NCBI GenBank assembly: GCA_017656255.1
Contig: JACDOE010000012.1
Span: 29,731-93,730 of the forward strand
Direction of reading: 5' to 3'
Source of the DNA: Bacillaceae bacterium
GTDB taxonomy: Bacteria; Bacillota; Bacilli; JACDOE01
Length of the DNA: 64,000 bases
Below the pieces are notes generated by a model that ran no database searches, had not been told where the DNA came from, and saw nothing but the letters and a program-made list of their open reading frames with translations. Positions 56,053 to 64,000 of the stretch are shown here, piece after piece (position 1 is the first letter of the stretch; each line of letters opens with the position of its first letter). A program made the position numbers and the translations under genes.

Positions 56053-56556
56053 ATGCGCAAAACGCAACGTTATCCTGTGCAGGGCGCCAATTCGCTGTGG
56101 CAACTGTATAAAACGGTAAGTATGTGGAAAGTGATCAAAAATTTTATCGTGATCCAGATCTCCCGCTATACACCGATTATCCCGTTGAAAAACTGGTTGT
56201 ACCGCACGTTTTTGAAAATGGAAGTCGGGGACAAAACGGCTGTGGCGTTGATGGTGATGATGGACGTGATGTTCCCGGAAAAAATCCATATCGGCCGGAA
56301 TTCTATCATCGGGTATAACACCACGATCCTCGCCCATGAATATCTGATCGATGAGTACCGGCTGGGGGATGTCTATATCGGAGATCGGGTGATGATCGGG
56401 GCCAATTCGACCATTCTGCCGGGTGTGACTATCGGGGATGGTGCCGTGGTTGCTGCCGGTTCCGTGGTCCATCAGGATGTTCCGGCCGGTGCGTTTGTCG
56501 GAGGGAATCCCATCCGGGTGATTCGGGAACAGATCGATTCATCGGACTCTTCCTAG
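56053..56556 (+). CDS. yvoF: Acyltransferase, left-handed beta-helix (YvoF-like)
   Basis: 167-residue hexapeptide-repeat protein of the maltose/galactoside O-acetyltransferase class. Repeats such as IHIGRNSIIGYNTTILAHEY, VYIGDRVMIGANSTILPGVTIGDGAVVAAGSVV build the beta helix; catalytic-type His in the LAHEY loop. N-terminal basic helix of about 50 residues. Substrate unknown. Its stop is 1 bp from the stop of the convergent minus-strand gene, with no terminator between. Confidence 0.9.
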   Translation: MRKTQRYPVQGANSLWQLYKTVSMWKVIKNFIVIQISRYTPIIPLKNWLYRTFLKMEVGDKTAVALMVMMDVMFPEKIHIGRNSIIGYNTTILAHEYLIDEYRLGDVYIGDRVMIGANSTILPGVTIGDGAVVAAGSVVHQDVPAGAFVGGNPIRVIREQIDSSDSS

Positions 56557-56557
56557 A

Positions 56558-57079
56558 TTAGCTTTTTCTGTTATCAGTCGGGGATTCGATCGGAATGTCA
56601 AAGTACGTAATGAAAAACAGGGCGATCGGAAACGACAACAGGTAGGCCGTCAGGGGCCTTTTATGGTGTAACCACAGCATCGGGAACATGATGGAATCAA
56701 AACAGGCGGACCACAATAAGTTCCATCCGTGTTGATACTCAATCCTTCCGAATTGAAGCAGTACCCATTCCAGAATCACATACAGGGAGATCCATTTCAG
56801 AATGTGGATCAATCGTTTGGAAAGTGTTCCCGGATCGTGCCCCAGAAACAACAGCGTTGTGGCAGGAAAAACAATTAAGGTGTAAACCAGGTCTGGATAC
56901 AAATTGTTGGAAAAAACGTCAGCCCGAAAACGCCACAAATAATTATCGCCGACCAGTACATTGTACAGTACGTTGCACAAGGCAAAATACAGCATGGTCG
57001 TGTGGTATTTCTGCCAGTTTAGCCAGTCGCCCCATTTCCAAACCGCAAAAACAGAAAATCCTGCAACAATAAGATGCAT
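56558..57079 (-). CDS. CBO0543-family membrane protein
   Basis: 173 residues with about five membrane segments: MHLIVAGFSVFAVWKWGDWLNWQKYHTTMLYFALCNVLYN. This family, common in spore-formers, has no known function. ATG at 57079 is 9 nt from GAGAGGT; ATG at 57085 is only 3 nt from it. It lies opposite to all neighbours between yvoF and hisZ, an insertion relative to B. subtilis. Its 3' end is 1 bp from yvoF. Confidence 0.85.
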   Translation of the reverse strand: MHLIVAGFSVFAVWKWGDWLNWQKYHTTMLYFALCNVLYNVLVGDNYLWRFRADVFSNNLYPDLVYTLIVFPATTLLFLGHDPGTLSKRLIHILKWISLYVILEWVLLQFGRIEYQHGWNLLWSACFDSIMFPMLWLHHKRPLTAYLLSFPIALFFITYFDIPIESPTDNRKS

Positions 57080-57240
57080 ATGCATTTACCTCTCTACGTC
57101 TAATTACCATGACACTGTTCTTATTATGGTAAAAAAAGAACTGAACATACAGTATATTATAATTGTGTATAAAATAAGGAAATCAAAAACCCCTGATTTT
57201 TCAGATTAACATCAGAAAAAAGCGAACATTTACAGAACAG

Positions 57241-57297
57241 TTGACGAAGTAACAGGGGCATGGTAGACTACATTCAATACACTTTAGTCTGCTACCA
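57241..57297 (+). promoter_or_regulatory. his operon promoter with overlapping hairpin
   Basis: TTGACG (57241-57246), 17-bp spacer, TAGACT (57264-57269). The -10 lies in the left arm of an inverted repeat TGGTAGACTA/TAGT-CTG-CTACCA (57261-57297), possibly an operator. No T-box or His attenuator peptide was found in the 55-bp leader. Confidence 0.7.
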
Positions 57298-57323
57298 AAC
57301 TAAAGCGACCGGGAGTGGTCAGG

Positions 57324-58514
57324 ATGCCAAAACCTCTGGGTTTTGAAAAACCGCTGGGGATGCGGGATATTTTACCGGATCTTTTGTCACGTCAGCGCTA
57401 TATTGAAAATCAACTGCGACATTGTATTGAAAAATGGGGTTATCAGGAGATCATGACTCCAACCCTTGAATATTACGATACGGTGGGTGGCGCCAGTGCC
57501 ACTCTGGACGATAAATTGTTCAAACTGCTGGACCGCCAGGGAAAAACCGTGGTGCTTCGTCCCGATGTCACGGCCCCGATTGCGAGGGTCGTCTCTTCAT
57601 TATTAAAAGAAGAACCGTTTCCGATCCGGCTGTATTATCATGCCAATGTGTTCCGTACCCAGGAAAAAGAGGCGGGACGGAATGCTGAATTTTATCAGAC
57701 GGGCGTGGAACTGATCGGTGAACAGGACGTCACGGCGGATGCGGAAGTGATTGCGCTTGCCGTGCAATCTTTGAAAGAAGCTGGAGTTGAAAAATTCAAG
57801 ATCGCCGTCGGGCACATGGGCTTCCTGTACGGATTGTTTGAAGAGATTGTACAGGATGAAGACAGCCGGGAAGATCTAATTCGTTTTTTGGAAGAACATA
57901 ATTATGTCGGATATCGGGAGCGGATTTCAGAACTGCCGTTAACGGACGTGGACCGCCGTCGCCTTTTTGTCGTTTCCAGTTTAAGAGGCGGTGCAGAGAA
58001 GCTGCAGGATGCTCTGGAATTGACCACAAACGGCCGGGCACGAAAAGCGGTTCGGAATTTGCAGGAACTGATTGAAGCGCTCAGCGCTTATGATGTTATG
58101 GACTTTGTTATATTTGATCTTAACCTGGTCAGCAACCTCGATTATTATACCGGGATCGTGTTTGAAGGCTATGCGGAAGACCTCGGTTTTCCGGTCTGCA
58201 GCGGAGGGCGGTATGATTCCCTGTTGGGCAAGTTCGGACGACCGGCCCCGGCAACCGGATTCGCCCTCAAAATGGATCGCCTGACTCAGGCCTCTTCCCT
58301 CACGCCCCGGCAGGAATCAAAAAAACGGGTTCTGATACTGTTTACCCGGGACAATCGGGCAGAAGCGATACGCGAAGCCTGCCGGTTGCGAAATGAGGCA
58401 CCGGATATGATCGTGACCACACAATTAATTGGCGAAATCGAAACGAAGGAAACGCCGCTGTCGGAAGACCGGTTTGATCAGGTGATTCGTCTGGATGGAG
58501 GCGGTCAATCATGA
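57324..58514 (+). CDS. hisZ: ATP phosphoribosyltransferase regulatory subunit HisZ
   Basis: Histidyl-tRNA-synthetase-like protein that forms an octamer with short HisG and gives it histidine feedback. 396 residues: [23 protein letters not shown], class II motif regions [15 protein letters not shown] and [13 protein letters not shown], and [35 protein letters not shown]. It lacks the full anticodon domain. ATG at 57324 follows GGGAGTGG. First gene of the his operon; overlaps hisG by 4 bp. Confidence 0.93.
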   Translation: MPKPLGFEKPLGMRDILPDLLSRQRYIENQLRHCIEKWGYQEIMTPTLEYYDTVGGASATLDDKLFKLLDRQGKTVVLRPDVTAPIARVVSSLLKEEPFPIRLYYHANVFRTQEKEAGRNAEFYQTGVELIGEQDVTADAEVIALAVQSLKEAGVEKFKIAVGHMGFLYGLFEEIVQDEDSREDLIRFLEEHNYVGYRERISELPLTDVDRRRLFVVSSLRGGAEKLQDALELTTNGRARKAVRNLQELIEALSAYDVMDFVIFDLNLVSNLDYYTGIVFEGYAEDLGFPVCSGGRYDSLLGKFGRPAPATGFALKMDRLTQASSLTPRQESKKRVLILFTRDNRAEAIREACRLRNEAPDMIVTTQLIGEIETKETPLSEDRFDQVIRLDGGGQS

Positions 58515-59158
58515 ATAATCAGGACAACTTATTAACCATCGCCATGCCGAAAGGCCGTATATTTGAAGAAGCGGTCGAATTGCTCAGAAAAGCGGAACTC
58601 CCTCTGCCTCCCGAATTTGAGGAATCCCGCAGGCTGATTATTGATGTTCCCGAAGCCGGGTTACGCTTTATGCTGGCCAAACCGGTGGATGTACCGACGT
58701 ATGTGGAATACGGTACAGCGGATCTGGGCGTTGTGGGTAAAGATGTACTGGTGGAAGAAGAACGGGATGTCTATGAACTGCTGGATCTGGAAATCAGCCG
58801 GTGCCATATGGCGGTGGCAGGGCTTCCAGACTGGAAACCGACTCATACCCCCCGGGTGGCCACCAAATATCCGCGCCTTGCTTCCCGTTATTTCCGTGAA
58901 CAGGGACATCAGGTAGAGGTCATCAAATTGAACGGATCGATCGAACTGGCACCGTTGATCGGACTGGCAGACCGGATCGTTGATATCGTATCCACAGGCC
59001 GGACGCTTCGGGAAAACGGGCTGGTGGAACTGGAATACATCATGCCGATAACCTCCCGGCTCATCGCTAACCGGGTCAGCTACCGGATGAAAAGCCAGCA
59101 GGTGGATCATATCTGCCAGCGATTTTCTTCCGTTATCGGGAAGGGGGAAACAGAATGA
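58511..59158 (+). CDS. hisG: ATP phosphoribosyltransferase catalytic subunit (short form)
   Basis: First step of histidine synthesis: ATP plus PRPP. 215 residues, the short form lacking the C-terminal regulatory domain, which fits with hisZ upstream. [18 protein letters not shown] at the start, [14 protein letters not shown], and the PRPP loop [16 protein letters not shown]. Coupled to hisZ and hisD by 4-bp overlaps. Confidence 0.97.
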   Translation: MNNQDNLLTIAMPKGRIFEEAVELLRKAELPLPPEFEESRRLIIDVPEAGLRFMLAKPVDVPTYVEYGTADLGVVGKDVLVEEERDVYELLDLEISRCHMAVAGLPDWKPTHTPRVATKYPRLASRYFREQGHQVEVIKLNGSIELAPLIGLADRIVDIVSTGRTLRENGLVELEYIMPITSRLIANRVSYRMKSQQVDHICQRFSSVIGKGETE

Positions 59159-60441
59159 TGCGGATCGTCAATGCGGATGAACTGGATATACAGCGTGAAG
59201 TGAGCCAGGGAACGGAAGAACAGCGTCGAATCGTGCTGGATATCCTCGATTCAGTCAGGCGTGAAGGGGACTCGGCGGTCAGACGCTATACTGAAAAATT
59301 TGACGGGATCAAACTGGCGTCATTTTTGGTCACAGACGAAGAAAGAAGAGCAGGGCGTGCTCAACTGGATCCCGACGTGATGTCGGCTCTGGAACAAGCG
59401 GCCGAAAATATCCGGCGTTATCATGAAAAACAGACGCGCCAGTCCTGGTGGATGACCGAGGATTCCGGAACCATCCTGGGTCAGATGATTCGCCCGCTTC
59501 GCCGGGTCGGAATCTACGTTCCGGGTGGTACCGCCGCTTATCCGTCTTCGGTTTTGATGAATGCAATCCCCGCCCAGGTAGCCGGGGTAGAGGAAATTGT
59601 GATGGTCACCCCGCCGGGCAAAGACGGGAAATTGAATCCGGGAGTCCTGGCGGCAGCTGATCTGCTGGGTATCAACGAGATCTATAAAGTGGGCGGAGCC
59701 CAGGCAGTGGCAGCACTAGCTTATGGAACGGAAACCATTGAACGGGTGGATAAGATTACGGGTCCCGGCAATATATTTGTCGCCCTGGCCAAACGGGAAG
59801 TGTTTGGAATTGTCGATATCGACATGATCGCCGGTCCCAGTGAAATTGTAGTCCTGGCCGATGATTCGGCGGACCCGGAATTTGTGGCGGCAGATCTTTT
59901 ATCCCAGGCGGAACATGATGTGATGGCTTCCGCGGTTCTGGTCACCCCCAGCCGTCAGCTGGCTGAACAGGTTCGGCAGGAGGTGGAAAAACAGCTGGCG
60001 GAACTGCCCCGTAAGGAGATCGCCGGTAAATCCATTGAACAGTATGGGGCAATCTGTGTGGTAGAGAATCTGGAACAGGGTTTTGACGTTGTCAACCGTC
60101 TGGCACCGGAACACCTGGAGCTTCTGATTGAGCGTCCGCTGGAGCAGGTGGGTAAAGTTCGCAATGCCGGAGCTGTTTTTCTAGGGGAGTACAGTTCGGA
60201 GCCGATCGGCGATTATTTCGCCGGCCCTAATCACGTCCTCCCGACTAATGGAACAGCCCGTTTTTCCTCACCACTTCATGTGGATGACTTTATTAAAAAA
60301 TCAAGTGTGATTTATTATAGCGGAAAGGACCTGGCCCACAATGCCGGAAAAATCGCATCGCTCGCCCGGATGGAAGGGCTGGAGGCCCATGCCCGGGCTG
60401 TGGAAGCACGCCTGAAACGGACCCGAAACCGCGGGATCTAG
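59155..60441 (+). CDS. hisD: Histidinol dehydrogenase
   Basis: Last two oxidations to histidine, NAD and zinc dependent. 428 residues. [50 protein letters not shown], the signature [33 protein letters not shown] and [28 protein letters not shown] C-terminal motif. ATG-ATG start overlapping hisG. Confidence 0.97.
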   Translation: MMRIVNADELDIQREVSQGTEEQRRIVLDILDSVRREGDSAVRRYTEKFDGIKLASFLVTDEERRAGRAQLDPDVMSALEQAAENIRRYHEKQTRQSWWMTEDSGTILGQMIRPLRRVGIYVPGGTAAYPSSVLMNAIPAQVAGVEEIVMVTPPGKDGKLNPGVLAAADLLGINEIYKVGGAQAVAALAYGTETIERVDKITGPGNIFVALAKREVFGIVDIDMIAGPSEIVVLADDSADPEFVAADLLSQAEHDVMASAVLVTPSRQLAEQVRQEVEKQLAELPRKEIAGKSIEQYGAICVVENLEQGFDVVNRLAPEHLELLIERPLEQVGKVRNAGAVFLGEYSSEPIGDYFAGPNHVLPTNGTARFSSPLHVDDFIKKSSVIYYSGKDLAHNAGKIASLARMEGLEAHARAVEARLKRTRNRGI

Positions 60442-60451
60442 AGGGGAGGAT

Positions 60452-61054
60452 ATGATGATGGAAAACAAAACAAGGCAAGCGGAAATCAAGCGTAAAACAA
60501 ACGAAACAGATATTCAACTGGCTTTTGCCATTGATGGGGAAGGGATTTCCCGGCTGAATACCGGTGTGCCGTTTTTGACCCATATGCTGGATTTGTTTGC
60601 AAGACACGGGCACTTTGACCTTTCGGTGGAAGCGGAAGGCGATATTGAGATCGATTACCATCACACGGTTGAAGATATCGCCATCTGTCTCGGGCAGGCC
60701 CTGAAGGAAGCGCTGGGAGACAAAGCCGGGATTCGCCGCTACGGAAATGCCTTTGTTCCGATGGATGAATCTCTTGCCCAGGTGGTGATTGACCTGAGTA
60801 ATCGCCCCCATCTGGAATACAGAGCCGAATATACGGCACAGCAGGTCGGTGATTTTCCGGTAGAACTGGTTCATGAATTTCTCTGGAAACTGGCTCTGGA
60901 AGCGCGGATGAACCTGCATGTGATTTTACACTATGGCACCAACACCCATCATATGATTGAAGCCATTTTTAAAGCGCTGGGCAGAGCGCTGGATGAAGCA
61001 ACCTCCCTTGATCCCAGGGTGAAAGGAATTCCCTCAACGAAAGGAATGTTATAA
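60452..61054 (+). CDS. hisB: Imidazoleglycerol-phosphate dehydratase
   Basis: Dehydrates imidazoleglycerol phosphate. 200 residues, monofunctional Gram-positive form without phosphatase. GVPFLTHMLDLFARHGHFDLSVEAEGD, DYHHTVEDIAICLGQAL (metal His residues) and the second set GTNTHHMIEAIFKALGRAL. Two ATGs (60452, 60455) after GAGGGGAGG. The histidinol-phosphate phosphatase must be elsewhere. Confidence 0.97.
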   Translation: MMMENKTRQAEIKRKTNETDIQLAFAIDGEGISRLNTGVPFLTHMLDLFARHGHFDLSVEAEGDIEIDYHHTVEDIAICLGQALKEALGDKAGIRRYGNAFVPMDESLAQVVIDLSNRPHLEYRAEYTAQQVGDFPVELVHEFLWKLALEARMNLHVILHYGTNTHHMIEAIFKALGRALDEATSLDPRVKGIPSTKGML

Positions 61055-61055
61055 C

Positions 61056-61670
61056 ATGATCGGCATCATTGATTACGGAATGGGGAATTTGCATAGTGTC
61101 AGCAAGGCGCTGGAACGGCTTGGCTACGACTACCGCATTTTGTCTAAACCGGAAGAGCTGGATGCCTGTGACGGCGTGATTCTGCCGGGTGTCGGCGCCT
61201 TCGGGGATGCCATGGACCATTTGCGTGAGATGGGGATGGTGTCCGCTATCCGTGATTACATTGGCAGTGGAAAACCGTTTCTCGGGATCTGTCTTGGCAT
61301 GCAATTGTTGTTTGAAAGCAGTGAAGAGCACGGGCATCACGAGGGACTAGGAATCCTGCCCGGAAATGTGGTCCGTTTTCAGGGTGATTTTAAAGTACCG
61401 CATATGGGCTGGAACCGGCTTTCTTTTCAGAAACAAGTGCCTCTTTTTGACGGGGTGGAGGAAGGACACGTCTATTTTGTTCATTCCTATTATGTTCAAC
61501 CGACGGATCGTGACGTGCTGTGGGCGGTGACGGATTACTACGGGGAAGTTCCCGCCATCGTGGGGCGCGACCAGGTCTGCGGCATGCAATTTCATCCGGA
61601 AAAAAGCGGGGATGTCGGGATGAAACTGCTGGATAATTTTGCATCCCGCTGTGGGGAGGTTAAAGCATGA
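61056..61670 (+). CDS. hisH: Imidazole glycerol phosphate synthase, glutaminase subunit
   Basis: Class I glutaminase that feeds ammonia to HisF. 204 residues. IGIIDYGMGNLHSVSKALERL start, nucleophile Cys in LGICLGMQLLFESSEEH and His/Glu in GMQFHPEKSGD. Starts 1 bp after hisB, after GAAAGGA, and overlaps hisA by 4 bp. Confidence 0.97.
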   Translation: MIGIIDYGMGNLHSVSKALERLGYDYRILSKPEELDACDGVILPGVGAFGDAMDHLREMGMVSAIRDYIGSGKPFLGICLGMQLLFESSEEHGHHEGLGILPGNVVRFQGDFKVPHMGWNRLSFQKQVPLFDGVEEGHVYFVHSYYVQPTDRDVLWAVTDYYGEVPAIVGRDQVCGMQFHPEKSGDVGMKLLDNFASRCGEVKA

Positions 61671-62395
61671 GTTTTATTGTCTATCCGGCGATTGATATCC
61701 GAGGCGGAAAATGTGTCCGTCTGCTGCAGGGAGATTATAATCAGGAGACCGTTTACGGCGAACCGCTGCAGATGGCGAAGAAATGGGTTGAAGAAGGCGC
61801 GGCATGGCTTCATCTTGTTGATCTGGACGGAGCGAAAGAAGGCACTCAGGTTAACCGGGAGATCATCACCGGGATTGCCCGGCAGGTGGATGTTCCGATT
61901 CAGGTGGGCGGCGGACTCCGGACGATGGAAGCCGTTGATCATTTCCTGCAAAACGGGATTTCCCGGGTGATTATTGGAACGGCGGCGATCCAGGATAAGG
62001 CGTTTACCGAGCGGGTTCTGGATAAGTACGGGAATCGTGTGGCCATCGGAATTGATGCACGGAACGGATATGTGGCCACCCACGGCTGGCTGGAGACATC
62101 GGAAGTGAGAGCGGAAGAACTGGCCCGGGAATTGAAGGCAAAAGGGGCGGAGACTTTTATTTATACCGATATTTCCAGAGATGGTACCCTGCAGGGGCCG
62201 AATGTCGAAGGAAATCTTCAACTGGCGCAGCAGGCAGGTGTATCAGTCATTGCATCCGGTGGTGTCAGCAGACCGGAAGATATTGATCAACTGGCGTCTC
62301 ATGTGAATGAGGGGATTTCAGGCGTCATTGTGGGAAAGGCACTCTATACCGGAAACGTGTCATTGAAAGACGTGATGGAAAAGTTAGGGGGATAA
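61667..62395 (+). CDS. hisA: Phosphoribosylformimino-5-aminoimidazole carboxamide ribotide isomerase
   Basis: Amadori isomerase of histidine synthesis, TIM barrel of 242 residues. [27 protein letters not shown] (catalytic Asp in AIDIRGG), [30 protein letters not shown] (second Asp) and [13 protein letters not shown] phosphate site. Confidence 0.97.
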   Translation: MSFIVYPAIDIRGGKCVRLLQGDYNQETVYGEPLQMAKKWVEEGAAWLHLVDLDGAKEGTQVNREIITGIARQVDVPIQVGGGLRTMEAVDHFLQNGISRVIIGTAAIQDKAFTERVLDKYGNRVAIGIDARNGYVATHGWLETSEVRAEELARELKAKGAETFIYTDISRDGTLQGPNVEGNLQLAQQAGVSVIASGGVSRPEDIDQLASHVNEGISGVIVGKALYTGNVSLKDVMEKLGG

Positions 62396-62399
62396 CGAC

Positions 62400-63158
62400 A
62401 TGATCACAAAGCGAATTATTCCCTGCCTCGATGTTAAGGATGGACGTGTGGTCAAAGGTGTACAATTTGTTAATCTGCGGGATGCCGGCGATCCGGTGGA
62501 ACTGGCGGAACTCTACAGTCGTCAGGGGGCGGATGAACTGGTGTTTCTGGACATATCCGCATCCCATGAAGGGCGGAAAACGATGGTGGAAGTTGTGTTG
62601 GAAACGGCCGCTAAAGTGACCATTCCTTTTACCGTCGGTGGCGGGATCAATAGTGTGGAAGATATGCGAAAACTTCTGCTGGCTGGAGCGGACAAGATTT
62701 CGATGAATACGGCAGCTGTTCATAATCCGGAATTGATCTCTGCAGGGGCGGAAACCTTCGGCAGTCAATGTATCGTGGTGGCGATTGACGCCAAATATCA
62801 TCCCGATGAGAAAAAATGGCGCGTCTATACTCACGGGGGACGGCGTGAAACGGACCTGGATGCAATCGAATGGAGCCGGAAGGTTGAAGAACTGGGAGCC
62901 GGCGAAATTCTGCTGACCAGTATGGATACGGACGGCAGTAAAGATGGCTTTGACCTGCCGTTGACCCGAACGGTGTCGGAAGCTGTCAACATCCCGGTGA
63001 TTGCGTCGGGAGGGGCGGGAAACAAAGCCCATTTTTATGAAGCATTTGTCGAAGGAAAAGCTGATGCAGCCCTAGCAGCATCCATTTTCCATTACAAAGA
63101 AACATCGATTGAAGAAGTAAAATCTTACTTGAAAGAAAGGGGACTGGAGATTCGATGA
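62400..63158 (+). CDS. hisF: Imidazole glycerol phosphate synthase, cyclase subunit
   Basis: TIM-barrel cyclase making imidazoleglycerol phosphate and AICAR. 252 residues. [27 protein letters not shown] with catalytic Asp, [35 protein letters not shown] with the second Asp, and [13 protein letters not shown]. Follows hisA by 4 bp and overlaps hisI. Confidence 0.97.
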   Translation: MITKRIIPCLDVKDGRVVKGVQFVNLRDAGDPVELAELYSRQGADELVFLDISASHEGRKTMVEVVLETAAKVTIPFTVGGGINSVEDMRKLLLAGADKISMNTAAVHNPELISAGAETFGSQCIVVAIDAKYHPDEKKWRVYTHGGRRETDLDAIEWSRKVEELGAGEILLTSMDTDGSKDGFDLPLTRTVSEAVNIPVIASGGAGNKAHFYEAFVEGKADAALAASIFHYKETSIEEVKSYLKERGLEIR

Positions 63159-63784
63159 CCCGGTCGTTTGACTTTGATATAGAAAACGTAAAATTTGATG
63201 AACAGGGACTTGTCCCTACCATTATTCAGGATGCCCAGAGTAAAGAAGTACTGATGCTTGCTTATATGAACAGAGAGTCGCTCTTAAAAACCCTGGAAAC
63301 CAGGGAGACCTGGTTCTGGAGTCGTTCACGGCAGGAACTCTGGCACAAGGGAGCCACATCGGGGAACACCCAGTCTGTTCAGGAGGTTCGCTATGACTGT
63401 GATGGGGATACCCTGTTGATTCAGGTGATCCCGCAGGGACCGGCCTGCCATAATGGTACCTATACCTGCTTTACGGAGGGTGGTCAGGAGACAAGCGGAG
63501 ATCGTTTCGAGATTATCAACAGTCTGGAAAAACGAATTGCGGAACGAGAGGCGGAACGTCCGGAAGGGGCTTATACCACCTATCTGTTTGAAAAAGGGAT
63601 CGACAAAATCCTCAAGAAAGTGGGAGAAGAAGCGGCGGAAGTCATTATCGCTGCTAAAAACCACAGTCATGAAGAATTGCGGTATGAAGTGAGTGACTTG
63701 ATCTATCATGTGATGGTTCTGTTGCGTGAGGAGAAACTGCCGCTTGATGATGTCCTGAATGAGTTAAAATCAAGATTTAAATAA
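63155..63784 (+). CDS. hisI: Bifunctional phosphoribosyl-AMP cyclohydrolase / phosphoribosyl-ATP pyrophosphatase
   Basis: HisI and HisE fused, as in B. subtilis. 209 residues. N-terminal His[40 protein letters not shown] with Cys ligands in [11 protein letters not shown] and [13 protein letters not shown]-terminal HisE (about 115-209): [40 protein letters not shown]. Last gene of the operon; hisC is not in the cluster. Confidence 0.96.
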   Translation: MTRSFDFDIENVKFDEQGLVPTIIQDAQSKEVLMLAYMNRESLLKTLETRETWFWSRSRQELWHKGATSGNTQSVQEVRYDCDGDTLLIQVIPQGPACHNGTYTCFTEGGQETSGDRFEIINSLEKRIAEREAERPEGAYTTYLFEKGIDKILKKVGEEAAEVIIAAKNHSHEELRYEVSDLIYHVMVLLREEKLPLDDVLNELKSRFK

Positions 63785-63811
63785 ACAGGCCAGGTTGGAT
63801 TAAAAAACCAG

Positions 63812-63840
63812 TTGATTTTAAAAAATATCTGTGTTAAATT
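63812..63840 (+). promoter_or_regulatory. rRNA operon-type promoter P1
   Basis: TTGATT (63812-63817), 17-bp spacer ending GTGT, TAAATT (63835-63840). Confidence 0.7.
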
Positions 63841-63911
63841 ACTTTCTGTCGCCAAAAAAGAAGGCGGACTGAAATAGTTTAAATATGTGCCGAACTGGCA
63901 AAAATAAGTTG

Positions 63912-63940
63912 TTGATTTTCAACGAAGATTGTGTTAAATT
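63912..63940 (+). promoter_or_regulatory. rRNA operon-type promoter P2 and leader
   Basis: TTGATT (63912-63917), 17-bp spacer ending GTGT, TAAATT (63935-63940), exactly 100 bp after P1. The following leader ends TTCCTTGAAAACTGAACAG, a segment typical of the DNA just before 16S (and between rRNA genes) in Bacillota, so an rRNA operon probably starts past the edge. Confidence 0.72.
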
Positions 63941-64000
63941 AAAATACGTCGCTGTTAACGAGACAGCAATGAAGTTCCTTGAAAACTGAACAGAAGAACG

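Noticed and set aside
57086..57240. T-box leader for the his operon
   Set aside because: No TGGNACCGCG-type T-box sequence, and the promoter maps downstream of this region.

Overview
The window is chromosomal DNA from a motile, spore-forming, low-to-mid-GC Bacillota bacterium of the Bacillales or Thermoactinomycetales type. Gene content and order follow Bacillus subtilis closely: yvyF-flgM-flgN-flgK-flgL-yviE-fliW-csrA-hag-flaG-fliD-fliS-fliT, then hpf-secA-prfB, ftsE-ftsX-(M23 peptidase)-ctpB-minJ-uvrB-uvrA, hprK-lgt-yvoD-ppaX-yvoF, and hisZGDBHAFI. Strong purine-rich ribosome binding sites, several TTG starts, a CsrA/FliW flagellin circuit, HPr kinase, MinJ and a Spo0E-like phosphatase all agree with this placement. 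The species cannot be named from sequence alone.

Layout. 1-3740: a minus-strand module of a secreted protein, an ABC exporter (ATPase and permease) and a sensor histidine kinase cut by the window edge. 3870-13400: the late flagellar cluster, with sigma-D promoters before flgM and before flagellin and a CsrA hairpin in the flagellin leader. 13500-15310: an amino-acid ABC uptake pair (lipoprotein and permease, no ATPase). 15400-23790: cold shock protein, hibernation factor, SecA, RF2 (with its programmed frameshift), a YitT protein, transketolase and a lipoprotein cytochrome c. 23870-32316: arginine operon argC-argB-argD-carA-carB-argF behind a promoter covered by two ARG boxes. argJ, which lies between argC and argB in B. 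subtilis, is absent. 32775-33520: three tRNA genes (Leu-TAA, Asn-GTT, Ser-TGA) followed by two nearly identical 197-198 bp tandem repeats that each copy the 3' end of tRNA-Ser. 33520-37290: two small genes, argG-argH with its own ARG-box promoter, and a cyclophilin. 37480-41170: a 34-bp perfect palindrome, an unrecognised membrane transporter, a Spo0E-like protein and nicotinate phosphoribosyltransferase. 41500-53500: cell division, cell-wall and DNA repair genes plus HPr kinase. 53555-57080: lgt, yvoD, ppaX, yvoF and a CBO0543-type membrane protein. 57240-63784: the complete hisZGDBHAFI operon. 63785-64000: two tandem rRNA-type promoters exactly 100 bp apart; a 16S gene probably begins just past the right edge.

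How it fits together. The flagellar block makes hook-junction proteins, filament, cap and their chaperones, with FlgM restraining sigma-D and FliW/CsrA restraining flagellin translation. The two arginine transcription units share one promoter/operator geometry, so one ArgR/AhrC-type repressor probably controls both. Relative to B. subtilis the arginine-tRNA block sits between the cytochrome c/YitT region and ftsEX. The most unusual parts are the tRNA-Ser-derived tandem repeats with an internal minus-strand tRNA-like fold, the 34-bp palindrome, the missing argJ, and a promoter overlapping a terminator at flgM.
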